Assembly (NCBI RefSeq): GCF_002906165.1
Contig: NZ_PPCN01000006.1
Location: forward strand, 247,280-311,279
Length of the DNA stretch: 64,000 bases
Origin: Roseibium marinum
Lineage (GTDB): Bacteria > Pseudomonadota > Alphaproteobacteria > Rhizobiales > Stappiaceae
Reading direction: 5' to 3'
Shown here: in pieces, positions 40,801 to 50,303 of the stretch
Numbering within the stretch: position 1 is the first letter of the stretch
Layout: each line of letters begins with the position of its first letter
Made by a program: the position numbers and the translations under genes
The notes under the pieces: generated by a model
Seen by the model: the letters and a program-made list of their open reading frames with translations, nothing else
Databases searched by the model: none
Told to the model about the DNA's origin: nothing

Positions 40801-42618
40801 CGGGTCGAGTGTGACTGCGCAGCGGTCGATCGTATCCGTGAAAGCCGGCACGGTTCCGTAGAGGTCCGCGCCGACACCGCCCTGCAGTCCACCCTGGCCG
40901 GAAAAGACGAAGGCCGTTCGCGCCGCTTCATTCGGGTTCGCGCTCCCCAGCAGGATACGCCCGGCGACCGGCTCCAGCGGCCCTTTCAGGAGATCCGTCA
41001 CCTCCTTCGGCGTATCGCCGATTACGGCGGCCCGAAGCTCGTGATGCTTGCGTGTCGTATTAGCGTTGGAGCAGACGGTCTGAAAATCGTTGCCGGGCGC
41101 GTCAAGCAAGTGAGCCATTTGCCGGGCTTGAGCCTCAAGCGCTTCAGTCGAACGGGCTGAAAGCGTGAGGATCTGTGCAGGCCGGCGGCAGGCTGATTTC
41201 GGGACAGGCGCCGCCTCCGGCGGAGACCCGATCAGGGCATGGGCAACCGTGCCGCTGAACCCGAATGCACTGACACCCGCCAGTCGTGACACAGCTGTCC
41301 CGACCTGCGGGACCGGACCGTTCCACGGGCGCGGCCGGCTGACGACTTCGATCGGCGCGGCGTCCCAGTCGATGAAAGGATTTGGAGTGTCAAAGTTGCA
41401 GTTCGGGGGAATGTGACCGTGCTGGTGCGCGAGCACAAGTTTGATGATGCCGGCCATACCGGCTGCCGCTTCCAGATGACCGATATTCGATTTGGCAGAC
41501 CCGATAAGCAGCGGCCGGTCGACGGGCCGATCCGGGCCAAAGACTTCCGCAAGCGCGGCAATTTCGATGGGATCGCCCATCTGTGTGCCTGTTCCATGTG
41601 CTTCGACATAGTCGACGTCCGCCGGTTGCTTTCTAGCGCCGGTCAGCGCCGCACGGATCACCTGCACCTGCGAGCGGACGTTGGGCGCTGTCAGGCCGTT
41701 GCTGCGGCCGCCATGGCCGACGGCGACGCCGTGGACAAGCGCTTGTATCCGGTCACCGTCCCGCTGTGCGTCCGAAAGGCGCTTGAGCACCAAGACACCG
41801 CAGCCTTCACCCCGGCCATAGCCGTTGCCTGACGCATCGAAGGTTCTGCATCGCCCGTCCGGCGCCAATGCGCCGAGCTTCGACAACGCCGCGAAGACTT
41901 CGGGCCCGAGCATCAGGCTCACACCGCCGGCAAGCGCCAGATCCGCGGAGCCGCGCCAGAGCTTCTGACAGGCCTGGTCGAGCGCCAGCAGGGACGATGC
42001 GCATGCTGCATCCACAACACCTGCCGGCCCGCGCAAATCGAATGTATAGGCGAGACGGCCGGCCGCGCAGGAATGCGCCACGCCCGTCCCGGTATGCGGC
42101 GTGATCCGGCTCAGGTCGTCGGAAAAGAGGCTTGCGCGGGTGTAGTCCGATTTTTCCAGCCCGATGAAAACCGCCGTCTGGCTGCCGGCGACCGCATCGA
42201 TTGGCAGGCCCGCGTCCTCGAAGGCTTCCCATGCCACTTCCAGCAGCAATCGCTGTTGCGGATCCATTGCGGTAAGTTCCGCGGGCGCGAGACCGAAAAG
42301 GCCGGCATCAAACCGGTCGGCGCGTGCGTCGAGAAAATGGCCCCGCGTGGATACGAAAAACGACTCTCCGCCTTCCACCGGCTCCCACCGGTCCGCAGGG
42401 ACTTCCCCGGATGTGTCGCTCCCGCGGTTGAGCACGTCCCAGAATGCGTCCGGATTGTTCGCACCGCCGGGAAACCGGCAGCCCATACCGATGATCGCGA
42501 TAGGCTCGTTTTGGCCGGAAAGCGCCATTTCCAACCGTTCTTCAAGCAGGGTTATAACGTCAAGCGCCTGTTCTTCCAGCTCGCGATCCTGATCGGAGGG
42601 AATGACGCCGGCGCTCAT
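19876..42618 (-). CDS. Hybrid PKS-NRPS megasynthase: KS-AT-cMT-ACP-AMT then seven condensation domains
   Basis: 7580 residues, uninterrupted. KS (40-460, Cys206 in ACASS); AT (565-870, GHSFGH Ser661, AFHSPLM malonyl-like); C-methyltransferase (980-1310, [10 protein letters not shown]); ACP (Ser1374); PLP aminotransferase of the glutamate-1-semialdehyde type (1540-1960, Lys1800 in TYGKVLGGG). This is the McyE/MycA arrangement that makes an alpha-methyl beta-amino acyl chain. Then: C1 (HPLICDG near 2119), A remnant, T Ser2776; C2 (HHIAFDG), A remnant, T Ser3395; C3, A (code DAYWLGGTF, valine-like), T Ser4431; C4, A (code DAQDLGVVD, glutamine), T Ser5487; C5 (HHIIADG) joined directly to T Ser6031; C6, A (DILQLGVIW, glycine-like), T Ser7073; C7 (7120-7570), which serves the next protein. 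The ATG overlaps the upstream stop (ATGA). Three modules lacking working A domains is the main oddity. Confidence 0.93.
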   Translation of the reverse strand: MSAGVIPSDQDRELEEQALDVITLLEERLEMALSGQNEPIAIIGMGCRFPGGANNPDAFWDVLNRGSDTSGEVPADRWEPVEGGESFFVSTRGHFLDARADRFDAGLFGLAPAELTAMDPQQRLLLEVAWEAFEDAGLPIDAVAGSQTAVFIGLEKSDYTRASLFSDDLSRITPHTGTGVAHSCAAGRLAYTFDLRGPAGVVDAACASSLLALDQACQKLWRGSADLALAGGVSLMLGPEVFAALSKLGALAPDGRCRTFDASGNGYGRGEGCGVLVLKRLSDAQRDGDRIQALVHGVAVGHGGRSNGLTAPNVRSQVQVIRAALTGARKQPADVDYVEAHGTGTQMGDPIEIAALAEVFGPDRPVDRPLLIGSAKSNIGHLEAAAGMAGIIKLVLAHQHGHIPPNCNFDTPNPFIDWDAAPIEVVSRPRPWNGPVPQVGTAVSRLAGVSAFGFSGTVAHALIGSPPEAAPVPKSACRRPAQILTLSARSTEALEAQARQMAHLLDAPGNDFQTVCSNANTTRKHHELRAAVIGDTPKEVTDLLKGPLEPVAGRILLGSANPNEAARTAFVFSGQGGLQGGVGADLYGTVPAFTDTIDRCAVTLDPVLGQSLAGLLFEGKAPETAFDDPRIAQPALFALQAALVAMWRAWGVTPSVLFGHSFGHFAAAHTAGVLSLDDALDLVIARGELAHSDSGEGRMAACFASAEQILETARGEGIDVAIAAFNAPENTTVSATPEAMETLIQALAALGITVKLLPIHRAFHSPLMQPVAEKFRARVAKAELRAATIPLILDMTGAPASAEEITDPAVWARQLLEPVQCMKALETLRGRECTAALEIGASSVLSGLGQENAGAGNTMAWLPSLRRSTSGWRQVLATLGELHVRGVKVDWRSFHSDDGARRIKLPTYPFQRKTYAMPLALPEQMREGASSDPRWAQVHSWLTTQGPSAQSIAAGLDATARIGRRRLVSFAQAIGLFDLARSQTSAQALLAALKISPGHERLMRWYLDILVDDGWLERKGDAFYVADRATQTDYSGWSAGTEAEEARLRQSHADLSAAFDLLARCFEALPDVLRGMRDPMEVLMPGGSTALLDGLYGDGHLSRSFNTVMALAVPAALTGLETPRVLEIGGGTGGVTRGIVDSLASDPRPVHYTFTDVSDGFVMPARERWTGGRPSMAFATFDVTVSPSEQGFEPGSQDVLVASNVLHATRNIVETLRNAAQLLRPGGRLIVNEVTRLHDVVGMIFGLTPGWWHYEDETARIAHSPVLSVPGWKSALAQAGFIIEEVFTLPGDDKKTPVQAAIVARLTGQSASGAIPAAPAVRTEVQAPVTASLAERSARADHLQDVSDLIRTISGIEIAGHDLDSNLFALGMDSLLLMQLRNAVQKRFGVDLKMSRFHEELSSVRRIADYLAEVVPPAPVAAPSPRPEPPVFQAHPVAETFVPAVPLPTAAAGTSLEAIVQQQLKLMSDQIALLSGQRVEASPPRPAAAVAPVPPVNTARNKSHPATMPAAGAPLAAAGSDLTDRQRAYVRDLIARYTERTAASKTYAGKARPKLADWIATIGYNPDLKELVYPIVSAGSEGSRIRDIDGNSYIDLSCGFGVDLLGHQPAFVTEAIRKQLSEGMELATQSDLAEETAELLCDLTGCERVAFSNTGTEAVMTAYRLARAVTGKSRIAIFRGSFHGSYDGAMAFGSPLGTMSASLGILQNQIEDVIVLDYGSEAALETIAAEADQLAGVLVEPVQSRNPELQPRDFLHALRKLTGERDITLIFDELITGFRCHPGGAQAYFGVKADIVTYGKVLGGGLPISAIAGKARFIDPMDGGAWTYGDDSGPTTTQIFFGGTFCRHPLAMASARATLNHLKMQGPALQRDLSARTRDMTGRLNAMFARLGIPFRIAFFASQFQLRQVTAQGEVYQTLELSLFFFSLVLQGVYTWERRTCFLSTAHSDTDIAAIEKAMEAAARDLLKGGFFGGGNDGSGKKKTAENEALPGSLVLTATQREMRLLALKHGDGERVETLVVDVAGRIDADRLRDALQTVVSRHDILQTRCVRDGLLVPGGEMPGVNTSVLSQLPADQRDTDGSRWVADLAASRMHASHGPLLACDLLDLDNGHTLVAMRAHPLICDGWSMGVVISELAALYEGKTGTSLLPAPSFADFVRWSEKPDPAALVSARDYWEKQLETGSEPVVLPSDRLALRGGSRTGQRLRHVIDTKAVQALEAFGEARNASLFAVLLTAYATLVARLSGAARPAIGIPVPGQAAMDAQGLVGQCAMTVPLILEVDGGEPGEVLLERIKREIMALLDHQSVRPQDALTDAAVLPALTVGFNLDRDPGLTAFGGHPVSVRPVPVGDPKYALSLNAIVQNDEILLDFDFDSGSHDPDTITAWAEEYTSILSDLCGKPAQAIGKLGRRQPEDAERIEDLAEAVAAALSNAPERVLAVDAHGREITAASLVGASGFSGAVTALAERLELPVPDSLPLSTRSIAAWRSACALEEGAVVTLPAGTPSPEALAAALLGAVRLRIGDIPEPVQAIVLPQRMVRNWIAGRETRSSVRLIVDCTGSPYDNYAQSIAATLAEGSSVRLVLRPLFSGLALGSHCFSSPVEGSLARFEPLAGVAVSVLDTAGLEAPVGCPGDLHVDGGATGLTAVLAANGGLTVVSDPLESAVARALLLSRPEVAHVEGPLEDLIVTLCNGSDVKLADLAAGLARVLRGPAMPRRISLRAEGRAEEHWNGRSPDHSSSRGEHLDTVVEVFRTLLGEPNVSARDSFFELGGTSLTALRIAAEVERRTGRHLEASVFFRELTPAGIAAHLAQDKGAASAAIPSTGLTRAPASPAQRRIWTLSQLEGQEAFYVLSGAFVFDGLLDSKALRTALDGLLQRHSILRTGYELNDGVLWQTVRASEPCELAEETVTGTGTPELLLADAVHRLGSAPYDLQAGQVFRASLVRLETGEDTRHVLVYAMHHIAFDGWSEEAFIADLTGFYEAALEARAAELPDLSVQHIDACLWQDARLHEPEGRAALERWAARLEDMPPQSELPRDRARARIQSFTAARHDIRLSSSTTSALQDLARQSGTTPYLATVAGLKALVHRYTGASDITFGSAITRRGHPDLLGQIGNFVNTLALRDRVRGADSFAALLGRVAETATEAFADGDTPIDAILSRLGRPRDVARAALFDILVSAADIARPELRLGGVKGKAVADLTPPASGFDLYFEIAADESETLLRVTYNSDLFDAERIVRMGRHLEILLSACTAQPTMPLALLPVASATEMEQVKAGAGSPEPHRFVLDDRLSLCPPGIEGAVFESCSRDTPEAIPAEVLPEGWIRDTGLRAQFKPGEGLVFAVEPAETEDQVSWPGGSGDVTDRLLGIWRAYLPTGVFPGPEDSFFALGGNSLGAVQIVAQLRDAFDVDLGVRDLFERPSVAEMQGLLGGAGEPQSVRLSPADQEGPALLSPAQERMWLLDRMAADRSAYCICGAFWVDRPLDEDRLRAALGAVAQRHEALRCAFEDTGSDTPQLKIADRIEPVLTSGAASSEADALARASELAGEGFDLAEAPLWRVHVEQAGARSLLVICLHHAIADGWSVAVLMRDLSRAYGGGALAAPTGTYSGHATQRRLLLDSPAGTESRAYWEKTLADAPRQIELFTDRPRPAVKSYRGGTVHSRLTPEMSKALRALAAKHRGTLYHVLMALSAALLHRYSGQGDLVIGSVAAGRRSKEEFDQVGCFIENFVLRLKLDPETTFAALLDQTRERLSEAQEHSHYPVEHLGQARGGTGRGGRLGLYNVIVTVEEFAGESLSFDGRPATAADLPGSVSRADLIFYLLPSSEGIDLELEYDTDIFDSGTVQRMADHLGELASAVAAAPESLLPALQFIGDEERDTVVRLFNDTGTAYPREASVVDLFRQVAGKMPEATALRHEAKSVSYGEIDRWSDRIAAGLVAGHGVAPGDLVGLIAHRRPALVAAMLGVLKAGATYVPIDPDYPADRIATLLDIARPKLTLSDTEAAQAKFAVTLKAVEADPEGVALPESGAETPAYVMFTSGSTGTPKGVVVPHRAIVRLVRDSDVVPLGPDDRLLLTGALSFDATTYEIWGPLLNGGCLVLADREALLDPWAVADIAAREGVTVMWLTATLFNTFADLNPGVFASLTTVLTGGERISASHVAAAMTANPLLTVVNGYGPTENTTFSATYRIETPPEPGADMPIGRPIANSTLFILDSTGAPVPIGMPGEIWVGGDGLAIGYLGREDLTEERFVRHSEFGRLYRTGDLGLWRADGTVRYLGRSDDQLKIRGHRIEPGEIAAVLEAQDGVRQAAVIARPGPAGPELAAYIVVEGAVDLKVLRSKLAQQLPAPLVPAHLISLDSLPIDGNGKLDRRALPEPASEPATAADAAARPVRGPANRIETEISEDWAALLGAPVRDMDADFYMLGGHSLLAVRLINRIQTRYGPVVSLRDLFEKPTVAGLAARVIDGLAGGAPRVTSPLSALPASESYPASAQQQRLCFLQQLDGPRPDYTVMGGYWIDGPLDEAALQSALETVTRRHEALRTRFVTRRGEVRQRIEAEGHLALERRDFTEEDDPAPAAVQAAQVLAAEGWNLQRGPLARACLFRTGTQRSLFLLSLHHAICDGWSMDVLTREITAAYSAACGGPPADLPVLPCQPKEIAAWQSDRREGPDGRADLAYWTARLDGVPARFDLHPGRAGDLDPDAIFAHRSVVALDGLTEKLQTLGSRHSASLFSTLTAFTAAVLHRLSGQRDLWIGTPVAGRNLPEFEGQVGYLSDMVVLRAAVDTQMTVASLVERTGHLVREALSHQDVPVDEIVRELGLNRDQPLFDTIVALEDIPAVPDLPGLSLSTFDAGPVGPKTGLSFTYLRGPDGALSLQLDAHPARFTAERTGQIAAAVGHLIRSAAAAQADTRLGVLPLQDTVERTRLVRDFACASAPAVETEATVLERFAEQVAGRGDAAAVCGSDGTLSYRDLDQTSNAIAHSLRDRFGIEAGSRVGLALPRDSRLIAAMLSILKAGAAYVPVDPAAPAERVAGILADAGCAALICDRSAPADCWGFTERMLAAEDLSDRSEAAPDVEVRPDDLAYVIFTSGSTGRPKGVMIEHGSVTGLVEALQQEVYAGLEGPQSVALVAPPIFDASVQQIFAALCGGHRLVVVDGETRRDGRDLIDLFAREGVSVSDATPSLLSLLLNLGFAQSEDLALRHILVGGEALPAKLAQAVLSAPSCTRLKLTNVYGPTECTVDCSAHRLTPADLKETGLVSIGRPLGRARLLVLDPAGEPAPVGSPGEIHVGGPGLARGYLDPSLTEERFIRHAEFGRLYRTGDLGVWDADGSLHFLGRRDDQIKLRGYRIELAEVDAGLNRIPGVRRGAGILRGQGETAQIIGFVECARETGSDLRAAAAGILPDYMVPSEIVCLDTLPSTPGGKIDRRALAALYVPAQRTGPPARRPGNTRERSVLEIWSHVLDRPTDDMTADFFACGGHSLAAARLIGLVEETFGVTVSLRAFFDQPTPEGLCALIDVAPDAETISADPAVEGGTFDLSPAQYRLWAIDQMHEESPGYAMPAAWRICGRFDPEVFRRAIDKVAMRHEALRTRFEMQEGQPVQVIDAAALVDFSTEEIPSGDDPMAEALARCAQEVARPFDLENGPLLRVRLWTVAENEHVLFVNLHHIIADGHSLDLLAAELWPVYAAMVEGRVPDPARPAPQYRAHVARMQARARGPKAQSDLRYWQEVLTPLTDPLDLPTDRVRPPVRNQSGASLDLTAGESVRESLAAVARMHGTTPFSILTALSAFALHALSGQNDLILGIPVEGRPDRDSRTVIGLCAETIPLRVTLEPGATFAALVKQVRSGLANTLDRLDCPFDRIVDAVKPPSRPDRSMLFDAMVSYRLSEGMAVPGELEVTPLPLPVQGSQLDLALLFAETPGSLTLSLQYDDALFDAARVEGIGQYVLSLLETCAGLTDLPLQSLPRPDPRLLSRAAESPPQEVETSTGGPAGGSDRMLDLWREVLSLPTLGPDDDFFAAGGHSLTAAWLVQRVYADFGAKLRLNDVMRNPTAAALAGYVGKQAPESADRVKRLPKAADYALSPAQRRFWVLEQLEGQQGYGLLPGMAGLDGPLDESAFAMAVRALCKRHESLRTVITTDPQGEPRQKILGSGSPLATIDLSGSKSPETDAEIWFAPLLSRPFDLEQEPLFRIGLARTGPESYLLGFCLHHLIADGWSMGVLVRDLSALYAAAKRIGPKPASLQRQFRDCAAHQAERADAPEELDYWRGKLAGPPARLDLPTDRPRPKRQDIRGAMASFKLDTVRTARLQSLAAERNLTLFAVLAAVFQTLLHRYSGQDDLTLGTPVAGREHPDYGDQVGLFLNQLALRVTLDPDAGFDTLLQATGATISEALDRQNIPFDRIVEALDLPRDVSRSVLFDAMIVMQDPDHAQLSLGDVSVVRRMQAAAVAKTDLTLIIEPEDDEITAYFEYATALFDHDTIERMIGTFGQVVDAVTADPSVPLGALEIVCEEERQALLDRGGLSLNLKSANGTILNAVGEFVKRTPQAPATTDRVRTLSYETLAGLSDHLAGQLVQLGIEPGTRVGIELPRDARLPVALLGVLKAGAAFVPLDPALPEERRKVLIEEAGCALVLTDFSQGKLRQNLTALLDAPRSDVILPKIGARMLAYVLFTSGSTGKPKGVMIEHGALAAFCQSLPGAFGLGSEDRVAALTNISFDISILELLGTLTFGACVLAITAEDAQEPECALEALAERKATVLQATPTRLALLLDMDTFCGTQVFAPRSALRTVLTGGEALPAPLRERLAALDHLSVYEVYGPTETTIWSCARRITETSQADLGRPLPGEGVAVLSPGGALQPIGAPGEIAIFGAGLARGYLDDRQRTAQAFPERLHPVAGRLYRTGDQARWRADGRLEFLGRTDGQIKLRGNRIEIGEVEAALSAQPGIRHAAVELRGAGAEAMLVAHVAGDAVDPQSLLSALRAKLPAAAVPGQIVPHEQLPLLPSGKIDRRALSLTGLSEFAETGAPSAEVSFNQIEAEIAAVFATLLKTRMVDADASFFDMGGQSLLAARAVRQLRDRLGCKVDLGDLFAMPSVRALGEALRQRGQADRPPLVASRNMDACLLTHAQRRIWTAQQLSKESAAYVIHAALRFNGTVRIRALKKAFSAVVARHGALRTAFLTGIEGPRQVIHDDVPFTLVRSRADDEKMLAKLLAEDASEPFDLAQAPLFRARLIDVKKSRSVLSVSLHHAVADGRSLELLMSDLETAYSAAIDGRDCTLPAQDIQFTDYARWERQVLEAPSIEADRDYWRKTLSTLPAPLDLPFASTRPSRQTTRGETFRKDFDAEQAKALRELAARQSATVFAVFLAAVSALLQRLTGREDMVLGTVSENREHVALDAMIGCFVNVLPLRMRPTADLPVSALIVQAREVITGSLRHGHVPFEQIVQETQAAGTSGRSPLFDIAVTWNELDHTARADFAGVPITDVSPASPFAKYDLLFVFSPAESGGIACAIEYRSDLYSQTDIEYLAGLLDRVLEEMAAAPENPIMDLGIGIEESTFARTEAADIVSILDI
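24617..24690 (-). other. C-T junction with no adenylation domain (module 5 of the NRPS part)
   Basis: Only about 25 residues, rich in Pro, Ser and Gly, separate the end of C5 (LQSLPRPDP) from the start of T5 ([12 protein letters not shown]). A full module here would hold about 500 residues of adenylation domain. Both flanking domains keep their active motifs (HHIIADG and GGHSL), so the pair looks maintained and would need an amino acid supplied by another adenylating enzyme, or would be skipped. Confidence 0.85.
32535..32800 (-). other. Short adenylation-domain remnant (module 2 of the NRPS part)
   Basis: About 88 residues between C2 and T2. A few stretches still look like A-domain tail sequence: [10 protein letters not shown] (compare the PVGVPGEL motif) and [20 protein letters not shown] (compare the GWxRTGDL motif). 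No P-loop, no YGPTE and no catalytic lysine motif remain. The flanking C2 (HHIAFDG) and T2 (GGNSL) look intact. The frame is open throughout, so this is domain erosion and not a pseudogene. Confidence 0.7.
34385..35395 (-). other. Degenerate adenylation domain (module 1 of the NRPS part)
   Basis: About 335 residues between C1 and T1, against about 500 for a working domain. A-like traces are the N-terminal [20 protein letters not shown] stretch, [20 protein letters not shown] (compare VLDxxGxPVPVGVPGEL) and a [11 protein letters not shown] tail (compare LPxxMxP). The TSGSTGxPKG loop, YGPTE, the TGD motif and the A10 lysine are absent. T1 keeps its serine (GGTSL), but the preceding C1 has Pro for the catalytic second His. 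Confidence 0.75.
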
Positions 42619-45600
42619 TGATACTTCTCCAGCTTGCGCCGCAATGCCTCGCGGACTGCGGAGCGGCTGTCTGGCTGCCGTTCGCCAGTCCGCGACCCGG
42701 ATTTCTTCTTTACCGGTGGCGGCGTGCCGGCCGCCGCTTCACCGAAATCGAGTGTTTCTGCAAGATGAGCGGCAAAACTGCGGATCGTGGGAAATTCAAA
42801 AAAACGCGTGATCGAAATCGGATGATCGAAACGGGCTTCGACGGCCTTGCGCAACTCGACGATCGTAAGAGAACTGACCCCGAGTTCCCGAAGGCTGAGG
42901 TCGGGATCCAGCCGGTCCGCCGGTGTCTGGTTCTCCGCCTCGATAATTTCCGCGAGCTCGGAAATGAGGGCGTCCGTCCGTTCGGACGCCGGAAGCGCTG
43001 CGATACGCTGCAGCGCTGCGTGATTTTTTATAGTGCTGACAGGCGGTGATGCGGAAGGTTTCAAAACGGCTTCCGGTTCCCGCTCGATCGACAGTTCGCA
43101 CAGCCGGGCCCGGTTTGCGGTGTCCGGCAGATAGTTCGTCCATTTTTCGGCGTCGAATTCGGCCAGGGCGACCACGGGTTCGCCCGTCGTCCACGCCCGT
43201 TCAAGCCCGTCGAAAAGCACAGCCGGGGAAAGGGGAACGATACCCAGCGCGGGAAGATCTCGATCCGCCACGGCACCCTTGGACGTCATTCCGATATTTT
43301 CCATGATACCGGCCTGAAGACTGAGAGAGGGCAGCCCCTGCGCGGCGCGCATCCGCGCCAGCGCATCGAGCCCGCCATTGCCCGCGGCATAGGCTCCCTG
43401 CCCCGGCGGCCCCAGCAGGGCCGCGATGGAGGAGACGCAAACGAAATAGTCCAGCGGCAGATCACGGGTCAGCTCGTGCAGTATCCAGCCGCCGGTGATC
43501 TTGGGATCCGTCACCTCCCCGATCAGCTCGGGCGTCAGCAAATGAACTATGCTGTCCTTGAGCACACCGGCGGCATGGACGACCCCGCGCAAGGGCATTT
43601 CACCGCCAGACAGGCGATCAATCAGCGTGGTCATTTCGGCCCGGTCGGTGGTATCCACGGCCACCGCCTCAAGCCGCACCGATTCCGTGTTCAGGCGCTT
43701 CATCGCGGCTTGAACCTTCGGGCCCGGTTCGCAGCGGCCGGAAACGACCACCCGGCCCGCCCCCCGGGCGACAAGCCACTCGACAAGCGCAAGCCCGAGA
43801 CCGCCCGTACCGCCGGTCACGAGATAGCTCGCGTCGCTGCGCAGTTGCCAGGAGCGGACCGGGACCTCGTCCTTGACCGGTGTCACGCGCTCCGTGAAGA
43901 AGTCGGGGCCGTCGAGACGCAATTCGTCCTCGCTAAAATCCGACACATCGCTGCGCAACAAGGCGGCGAATCCGGCCAGATCCGCATCCCGCGCCAGTCG
44001 CGCGCGCGCGCCTTTCAGCTCGGGGTGTTCACGCGCCACGACACGGAAGAGCGCTTCCAGCGCATCCGGTCCCGGGTCCTCGTCCACCGCATCGAACGTG
44101 GCCAGCCAGAGCCTCGAACCCTCGCGGGCGAGCGCAGTCTGAACCACGTTGGCGACATCCGCCAACGCCTTGGACATCCGCTCCGGCGAGGAGGTTCCGG
44201 CAATGTGAACGAGCCAGCCACTGTCACCCTGGTCTAGCGCCATTTCGCCGGACACCGGAACAACCCGGCATGGTCGTTCGGCTTCGACAAGCTGCCTGAG
44301 GTTTTCCGCGGCCTGCATGCCCCTTGTATCGTCCGGACCGTAGATGATTGTGAGCGGTGGCAATTCGTTTGCGGCCAACGGCATGGTCACGGGGCGGGCC
44401 GCCGTTGTGAACATCCGCGCCAGCTGCGCATCGCCCTCCGTCGTCAGAGCGTCCCACGGCCTGAAATCCTCAAGCCAGAAGCGCTCGCGCTGCCAGGGAT
44501 AGGTGGGCAGATCGGGCAATACGATACCGACGGGCAGAAGTTGCGTGCGATCCGGCGCAAGGCCCCGGCAGGTCAGCTCGGCCAATGCGTCAGCCAGGCT
44601 CACGGCGCCCGGTTCGCCCTTTCGCAAGGTTCCGATACAGGCGTCCGTGCTCACTCCGGACCCGGCGGCTTCCGCGCAGGCCGCAATAACGGGCCGGAGC
44701 GCCGGATGCGGACCGATCTCGACAATATCCGTGCACCCGTCCGCGAACAGTGCGGCCATGGCATCGGCAAACCGAACCGTGCCGCCAACATTGCGGCCCC
44801 AATAATCTGGAGTGGCCTCTTCGGGCTGAAGCAGACCGCCCGTGACCGTCGAATAGAGCGGAACCAGTCCGGGAACCGCCGCAAGCCCATCCAGTTTCTC
44901 GGTTAGAAGGGCGGCCTCGGCCGCAACATGGCGGCCGTGGAAAGCATAGTCCACGTCAAGATCGGTATTGCGGATACCCAGCCTGTCCAACCGCCCGGCC
45001 ATCGCGGCGACGGCATCCGCGTCGCCCGACAGAACCACCTGTTCCGGCCCGTTGACGACGGCGAGATCCAGCCCGTCGACGGCGGCAAGGTGGGGTGCGA
45101 CGTTCTCTTCGCTCAATGCCACGGCGAGCATGCGTCCACGGCCCGTGGCCGCCTGCATGAGCGAGCCGCGCAGGGCGACGAGCCGAACGGCATCCTCCAG
45201 AGACAGTATCCCCACGACGTGATGCGCCGCGATCTCGCCCACGCTATGGCCGATCACGGCGTCAGGTGTCAGGCCCAGTCCTTCGAGCAGCCGCACAAGC
45301 GCGACCTGCACAGCGAAAATTGCCGCCTGAGCCCTGTCGGTGCGGCGCAGCAGGTCTCCACCCTGTACGTCTGTCAGGGTTTCGCGAACCGTCCAGCCTG
45401 TGAGCGGAGCGAGCAGAATATCGACGCGGTCGATTTCGGCGGCAAAGGCCTTGGAGCGGCCGAGAAGATCGGCCCCCATGCCGGCCCACTGGCTGCCCTG
45501 CCCGGTAAAGACGAAAGCCAGCTGATGCAGCACATCGCTGCGCCTGCGTCCCATACGCAGACGGCCTGAACCGCCCTCCGCGAAGGACTTGAGCGCCGTC

Positions 45601-48600
45601 CTGGCCGAAACGACATCCTCAACAGCACCGGCGGCGATATGCCCGAAATCGGAACGGCTTGCGGCGGTCGCCGCGCAAAACATGCGCAGGTCGGTCTCCG
45701 GCCGCGCGTCGAGATAGTCGCGGAGTTGCCCTGCCAGCGCGCGCAAGGCCTCAGGCGTGGCGGCCGAGAAGGTAAGAATGGGCAGCGGACCGCCTTCTTC
45801 TGCTTCCGCTACGTCCGCAACCGCCCGGTCCGCGGCCTGTTCGACGATCACATGGGCATTCGTGCCCGATAGACCGAACGCCGAAACGCCGGCGCGGCGC
45901 TTCCCGTCACCGGAGGGCCACTTGCGTGTTTCGCTCACGACCTGCAGAGGCCCGGAACCCCAGGCGATCCTGTGGTTCGGCGTTTCGAAATTGAGGCTCG
46001 CCGGCAGGACGGCATCGCGAACACACACAGCGGTCTTGATCAGGCCCAGGATTCCGGCCGCGGATTCCAGATGCCCCAGATTGGTCTTGGCCGATCCGAT
46101 GAACAACGGCCTGTCCGCCGGTCGGTCATGGCCGAATACCCGGTTCAGCGCTTCGGCCTCGATCGGATCGCCCAAAGGGGTGCCCGTTCCGTGCGTCTCC
46201 ACATAGTCGATCGCACTGGGCTGCAGTCCTGCCCGGGCAAGCGCCCGGTTGATCAGCGCGGATTGCGCGGGACCGCTCGGCACGGTCAGTCCGCTGCTGC
46301 GCCCGTCCTGATTGAGCGCTGTGCCGGATATGAGCGCGACGACCGGATCGCCATCCGCCAGCTGATCGGCCAGGCGCAGCACCACTGCGCCGCAGCCTTC
46401 GCCCCGGACATACCCGTCGGCCCGATCATCGAATGCCCGGCACTGCCCCGTCGGCGAGAGCGCCGAAACGGCCTCGAGCTTGGCATGCCCGTCCGGACCG
46501 AGGATCAGGTTGACGCCGGCCGCGATCGCCGCGTCGCATTCACCGGCAATGAGGCTTTGCACCGCCAGATGCACGGCCGCAAGCGCGGAGGAGCACGCCG
46601 TATCCACCACCATGGCCGGACCCTTCAGGCCAAGAGCGAAGGCGAGACGACCGGCGGCAACCGCCGATGCGATGCCCGTATAGGAAAACTGGTCCGGCTT
46701 TGCGTTTCTCCCCAGACCGTATTCTCCCGGTCCGATACCCACAAAGACGCCCACCGATTGCGTGTTGCGCTCCGCACCGCTGAGCCCCGCCCGCTCCAGC
46801 GCTTCCCAGCAGACCTCCAGAAGCAGCCGCTGCTGCGGATCCATCGCCGCCGCTTCCGCCCAGGAAATACCGAACACGGCCGTGTCGAACATGTCGACTG
46901 TTTGGAGGAAACCGGCGACCGGACGCCTGCGCGCGGGAAGATTTTCAGGGGCTCGGCCATCCGGCAGCGGCCCGATCGCCGAACGGCCTTCGGCGAGCAT
47001 CTCCAGCAGGCTTTCAGGCGTCGAAATGCCACCGGGAAACCGGCAACCGATGCCAGTGATCGCCACCCCCGGCTGGACCGTGACAGCTTGCGCACCGCTT
47101 CGCCCGGGAGCTTCCGCGCTCAGGGCTTCGGCAAGCGAGAGTAAAGTCGGATTATCGTAAAGCTGCGCGACGGAAATCTCCCGTCCCAGCGTCTGGCCGG
47201 CATCCACCAGCAGAGCCATTGCCCGGGCCGAGTTGAGACCCTGATCGGCAAGCGGCCTGCGAATATCGATATCCGGCCGGGCGAGCAACCGGACCGCGCT
47301 GGCCTGGAGCACGCCAAGGATCTGCCGCGTGCGGACCCGCTGGTCGCCTGCGAGGCGTCGCGCGTTTACCCGCATCAGCCGCTCAAGTTCCGCCGCCGCA
47401 CTGTCGAACGCTCCCGACAGATACTGTCTTCCCAGAAAGTTTCTGCGGATTTTGCCGCTTGAGGTTTTTGGAACCGCCGTGATCGGAACGACCCGGTCCA
47501 CATTCCATCCACCCTGCGCGGCAAGCGCACTTTGAACGTCGCGCGCCAACCTGGCCAGCGCGGCATCGACCCGTCGGGCATGCAGAAAGATGAGGAGCTG
47601 TTCGCTCTGCGCGTCAGGATCGAAGACCGACGTTGCGACGACCCTGCCGAGGTCAACCCCCGCAATGGTTTCTGCCACCCGTTCGATATCGTGAGGATAG
47701 AAGTTCTGGCCGCCCTGGGTGATCATCTCCCTGATCCGGCCGGTAATGAACAGCCTGCCGTCGCGCAACAGGCCCAGATCGCCGGTCCGAAGCCAGCCGT
47801 CCGAAGTGTAAAGCGCGTCATGTGGCAGGTTGAGATAACCCTCCGCCGCACTGCGGCTCTGAAGCTGAACCTCGCCGATACGGCCTTCGCCGAGATCGGC
47901 ACCGCCCTCTCCCGCGATGCGCAGCCTGGTATTTTCAATTGCCCGTCCGACATCGACCAGCAGAACCTCGTCCCGCGGCTTGTCGGGCGGGCGCACCGTA
48001 TCGCCGGGACCGAGCGCGGCGCGGCTTGCGCTGAGGGTACGAAGTCCGTCGCCGGGAACCGGGACCGACACAGCCAGCGTCGCTTCGGCAAGACCGTAGC
48101 CCGGATACATCGCCGAACGCGGGAGGCCGGTCTCGCTCACGAAGGTCATGAACGTTTCCCACAGTTCCGCCGAGATGGGTTCCGCCGCGTTGAACATCAG
48201 CCGGACACCGGAGAGATCGTCCCGCACCGGAGTGCCGCCCTCGGTCACTTTCAGGAAATGCTTGAGGCCGAAATTATTGGTGCAAAGAACGGTCGCTTTC
48301 AGCTCCGCGGCACGGGCCAGCCAACGCCGGGGCCGCTGTACGAAGGACTTCGTCTCGATCTGCACCTGTTCCGCTCCAAGGGCGAGCGGCAGGAGATGCA
48401 TGAGCATCATTCCCATGTCATGCGTCAGCGGAAACCAGCTCAGGAAGACATCATCGGAACATGCCTCGCAACTGGTTCCAAGATCCGCCAGATGCGCGAG
48501 GATCCGGCGGTGGGTAAGGACCACACCTTTCGGATCGCCCGTCGATCCGGAGGAAAACTGTATGAAGGCCGTGCTGTCGGGGCCCACGCCCACGGTTTTG

Positions 48601-49148
48601 AGGCGAAGGCGCAGAACCGCATCCTCAAGTCTGTTGACCAGTGCACCATGGCTCAACTGCTTAGCGGCAAGGATACTCAACACGTCTTCAAGACCGTGTG
48701 CCGCCGATATCCTGTCGAACGGCGACGAGAGATCCCTGTCGGAAATCAGCCACGGCGATCCGAGAACCTCCGCCACCCGCAAGACCTTGAGCGCCGCCTC
48801 ATCGGTCGCGCCGGACTGCAGGGGGACCGGCTGCGCTCCGGCGAGCAGACATCCCCAGAAACATTCAAGGAAATGCCGCGGCGCGCCGATCATCACGATC
48901 ACGGCGTCTCCCTCGGCAACGCCCGCCGCCATCAGGCCGAGAGCGATCCGTTCCCCTGCTTCGCTTAGCTCAGCATAAGACTGGTAAGTTTCACCCTGTA
49001 TTCCGTAATGAATGCCCCGATCCGGATTTGCCTGCAGCAGCAGATTGCGCAGATCCTCATCCGTCCCCGCGAACTTGATCTGACTGGCCTCGCCCACCGG
49101 TTGTGGTGACTTGTCATAAGAGACCCGCACTGGTCCGGATTTCTGCAA
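42615..49148 (-). CDS. Lipid-initiating PKS: FAAL-ACP-KS-AT-KR-ACP
   Basis: 2177 residues; first gene of the operon. Fatty acyl-AMP ligase (25-580: SSGSTGDPKG near 198, FPLTHDMGM, GYGLAEA, TSSGKIRR) activates a fatty acid and loads ACP1 (Ser640, GLNSA). KS (690-1110, Cys852 in TACSSA, HGTGTPLGDP). AT (1210-1500, GHSVGE Ser1302, with a YAFH motif, between malonyl HAFH and methylmalonyl YASH types). KR (structural half from about 1580; VTGGTGGLG near 1778, VSS and Tyr1920; LKD at the B-type site). ACP2 (Ser2093). No DH or ER is seen, so the unit should be a beta-hydroxy acyl chain passed to the next KS. Start is a TTG with AGGGG six bases upstream; a GTG six codons later is an alternative. Its stop overlaps the next start as ATGA. 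The divergent gene is a phosphopantetheinyl transferase. Confidence 0.93.
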   Translation of the reverse strand: MQKSGPVRVSYDKSPQPVGEASQIKFAGTDEDLRNLLLQANPDRGIHYGIQGETYQSYAELSEAGERIALGLMAAGVAEGDAVIVMIGAPRHFLECFWGCLLAGAQPVPLQSGATDEAALKVLRVAEVLGSPWLISDRDLSSPFDRISAAHGLEDVLSILAAKQLSHGALVNRLEDAVLRLRLKTVGVGPDSTAFIQFSSGSTGDPKGVVLTHRRILAHLADLGTSCEACSDDVFLSWFPLTHDMGMMLMHLLPLALGAEQVQIETKSFVQRPRRWLARAAELKATVLCTNNFGLKHFLKVTEGGTPVRDDLSGVRLMFNAAEPISAELWETFMTFVSETGLPRSAMYPGYGLAEATLAVSVPVPGDGLRTLSASRAALGPGDTVRPPDKPRDEVLLVDVGRAIENTRLRIAGEGGADLGEGRIGEVQLQSRSAAEGYLNLPHDALYTSDGWLRTGDLGLLRDGRLFITGRIREMITQGGQNFYPHDIERVAETIAGVDLGRVVATSVFDPDAQSEQLLIFLHARRVDAALARLARDVQSALAAQGGWNVDRVVPITAVPKTSSGKIRRNFLGRQYLSGAFDSAAAELERLMRVNARRLAGDQRVRTRQILGVLQASAVRLLARPDIDIRRPLADQGLNSARAMALLVDAGQTLGREISVAQLYDNPTLLSLAEALSAEAPGRSGAQAVTVQPGVAITGIGCRFPGGISTPESLLEMLAEGRSAIGPLPDGRAPENLPARRRPVAGFLQTVDMFDTAVFGISWAEAAAMDPQQRLLLEVCWEALERAGLSGAERNTQSVGVFVGIGPGEYGLGRNAKPDQFSYTGIASAVAAGRLAFALGLKGPAMVVDTACSSALAAVHLAVQSLIAGECDAAIAAGVNLILGPDGHAKLEAVSALSPTGQCRAFDDRADGYVRGEGCGAVVLRLADQLADGDPVVALISGTALNQDGRSSGLTVPSGPAQSALINRALARAGLQPSAIDYVETHGTGTPLGDPIEAEALNRVFGHDRPADRPLFIGSAKTNLGHLESAAGILGLIKTAVCVRDAVLPASLNFETPNHRIAWGSGPLQVVSETRKWPSGDGKRRAGVSAFGLSGTNAHVIVEQAADRAVADVAEAEEGGPLPILTFSAATPEALRALAGQLRDYLDARPETDLRMFCAATAASRSDFGHIAAGAVEDVVSARTALKSFAEGGSGRLRMGRRRSDVLHQLAFVFTGQGSQWAGMGADLLGRSKAFAAEIDRVDILLAPLTGWTVRETLTDVQGGDLLRRTDRAQAAIFAVQVALVRLLEGLGLTPDAVIGHSVGEIAAHHVVGILSLEDAVRLVALRGSLMQAATGRGRMLAVALSEENVAPHLAAVDGLDLAVVNGPEQVVLSGDADAVAAMAGRLDRLGIRNTDLDVDYAFHGRHVAAEAALLTEKLDGLAAVPGLVPLYSTVTGGLLQPEEATPDYWGRNVGGTVRFADAMAALFADGCTDIVEIGPHPALRPVIAACAEAAGSGVSTDACIGTLRKGEPGAVSLADALAELTCRGLAPDRTQLLPVGIVLPDLPTYPWQRERFWLEDFRPWDALTTEGDAQLARMFTTAARPVTMPLAANELPPLTIIYGPDDTRGMQAAENLRQLVEAERPCRVVPVSGEMALDQGDSGWLVHIAGTSSPERMSKALADVANVVQTALAREGSRLWLATFDAVDEDPGPDALEALFRVVAREHPELKGARARLARDADLAGFAALLRSDVSDFSEDELRLDGPDFFTERVTPVKDEVPVRSWQLRSDASYLVTGGTGGLGLALVEWLVARGAGRVVVSGRCEPGPKVQAAMKRLNTESVRLEAVAVDTTDRAEMTTLIDRLSGGEMPLRGVVHAAGVLKDSIVHLLTPELIGEVTDPKITGGWILHELTRDLPLDYFVCVSSIAALLGPPGQGAYAAGNGGLDALARMRAAQGLPSLSLQAGIMENIGMTSKGAVADRDLPALGIVPLSPAVLFDGLERAWTTGEPVVALAEFDAEKWTNYLPDTANRARLCELSIEREPEAVLKPSASPPVSTIKNHAALQRIAALPASERTDALISELAEIIEAENQTPADRLDPDLSLRELGVSSLTIVELRKAVEARFDHPISITRFFEFPTIRSFAAHLAETLDFGEAAAGTPPPVKKKSGSRTGERQPDSRSAVREALRRKLEKYQ

Positions 49149-49552
49149 TTCGAGCCCCTGGCGATCATGACGTGGGTTGCGGAAAGGCTTCTAGCGTGCA
49201 GCTATACAAGCGAATATTCCAGTCAAATCTGCATTATCGTCCTGAGATAGGCAAACATTGTAATAAGTGTCAATATGAGATTTAAACCCATCCAGAGAAC
49301 ACTTCGCGAGACCTACCATAGGTTGCATTTTTATAGTCAAAAGTACTCGATCCGCCAACAGAGCGGAAAGGGAAAATACATACATTAATACATTATTGAA
49401 AGTCCCGCAGCGGTTTTGCAAGCCCTTGCGGACCAACTCGGACATGAATTAAGAACAGGGTTCCGCCCGCAGAGAGGAACTAATTTCGGCACGGCCGATT
49501 TGCCTCGACGGATCGGGACGTTCTCAGGGATCGTGAGCGCCGCCGGAGGAAC
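49149..49552. other. Divergent intergenic region between the PKS-NRPS operon and the PPTase gene
   Basis: About 400 bases, clearly more AT-rich than the genes on either side, including an AT tract around 49365-49405 (ACATTAATACATTATTG). It must hold the promoters for both directions. I can propose one minus-strand promoter (separate entry) but no convincing plus-strand -35/-10 pair and no recognisable regulator box. Confidence 0.6.
49245..49274 (-). promoter_or_regulatory. Candidate promoter of the PKS-NRPS operon
   Basis: Read on the minus strand: ATTGAC, an 18-base spacer, then CTATCT. This is close to the alphaproteobacterial housekeeping pattern CTTGAC-N17-CTATAT. It would place the transcript start near 49238 and leave about 90 bases before the TTG start. 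Found by eye only. Confidence 0.4.
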
Positions 49553-50248
49553 GTGTCTGTGCAAATCCAATCATCAGATCCGCCCCGTTCCACCGGATGC
49601 GTCGATATCTTCAGGGCCCGGTTTGAGGAGTTGTCCGATGATTGCAGCTTATTGAGCGAAGCCGAAATAGAACGGGCGTCGCGGTTCGTGCGACCGACTG
49701 ATGCGGCGCGCTATCGTGCCGGCCGGACGTGGGTACGCCGGAAAATCTCCACCGAATTGGGCGTTCCCTCATCGGATCTTGCGATCACGGCCGGTCCTCA
49801 CGGCAAACCCGGACTGCCGGGCGATCCCATCGGCTTCAACGTGACCCACTCCGACGAGGAAATCTGGCTCGCCATCTCCGCCGGGCCGGTGGGGATCGAC
49901 CTCGAACCGCCTCCACGGGACGATCCGGTGCCGCTGTTTCGCCAGATCGCAGCGCCCGGCGAGTGGCGGCAGGCGCACGCGGAGGGAATAACCGCGGAAC
50001 GGTTTCTCCTGCTGTGGACCGCGAAGGAATCCGTGCTCAAGCTGCTTGGCACCGGGCTCATGACGGACCCTCGCACGATATCGCTCGGTTCGCTCACCGC
50101 TACAGGACCGGTGACCGGCAAAATCGCCGGTCGGTGGATCTCCCTTCAACGTCTTCCGGCGCCCGCGGGGGCGGTGGCTCATGTCGCAACCTTCGGCAAA
50201 CGCCTTGAGATCCGGCTTTACGATTATGAATGTCCGGAGATATCCTGA
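49553..50248 (+). CDS. Sfp-type 4'-phosphopantetheinyl transferase
   Basis: 231 residues. It should convert the apo carrier domains of the megasynthases to holo form by moving phosphopantetheine from CoA to the conserved serine. The family motifs are present: FNVTHSDEEIWLAIS and VGIDLEPP in the centre (Mg-binding Asp/Glu) and WTAKESVLKLLGTGL later. The start is a GTG directly after GGAGGA; a second GTG two codons on has better spacing and is equally possible. It is divergent from the PKS-NRPS operon and followed by a type II thioesterase, the usual companions of such a cluster. At least fourteen carrier serines in the operon depend on an enzyme like this. Confidence 0.92.
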   Translation: MSVQIQSSDPPRSTGCVDIFRARFEELSDDCSLLSEAEIERASRFVRPTDAARYRAGRTWVRRKISTELGVPSSDLAITAGPHGKPGLPGDPIGFNVTHSDEEIWLAISAGPVGIDLEPPPRDDPVPLFRQIAAPGEWRQAHAEGITAERFLLLWTAKESVLKLLGTGLMTDPRTISLGSLTATGPVTGKIAGRWISLQRLPAPAGAVAHVATFGKRLEIRLYDYECPEIS

Positions 50249-50303
50249 CACCGGACACGACTTCACAGATGTCTTTTTATCCTGCCCCGGAAAGCTGCTG
50301 CCC

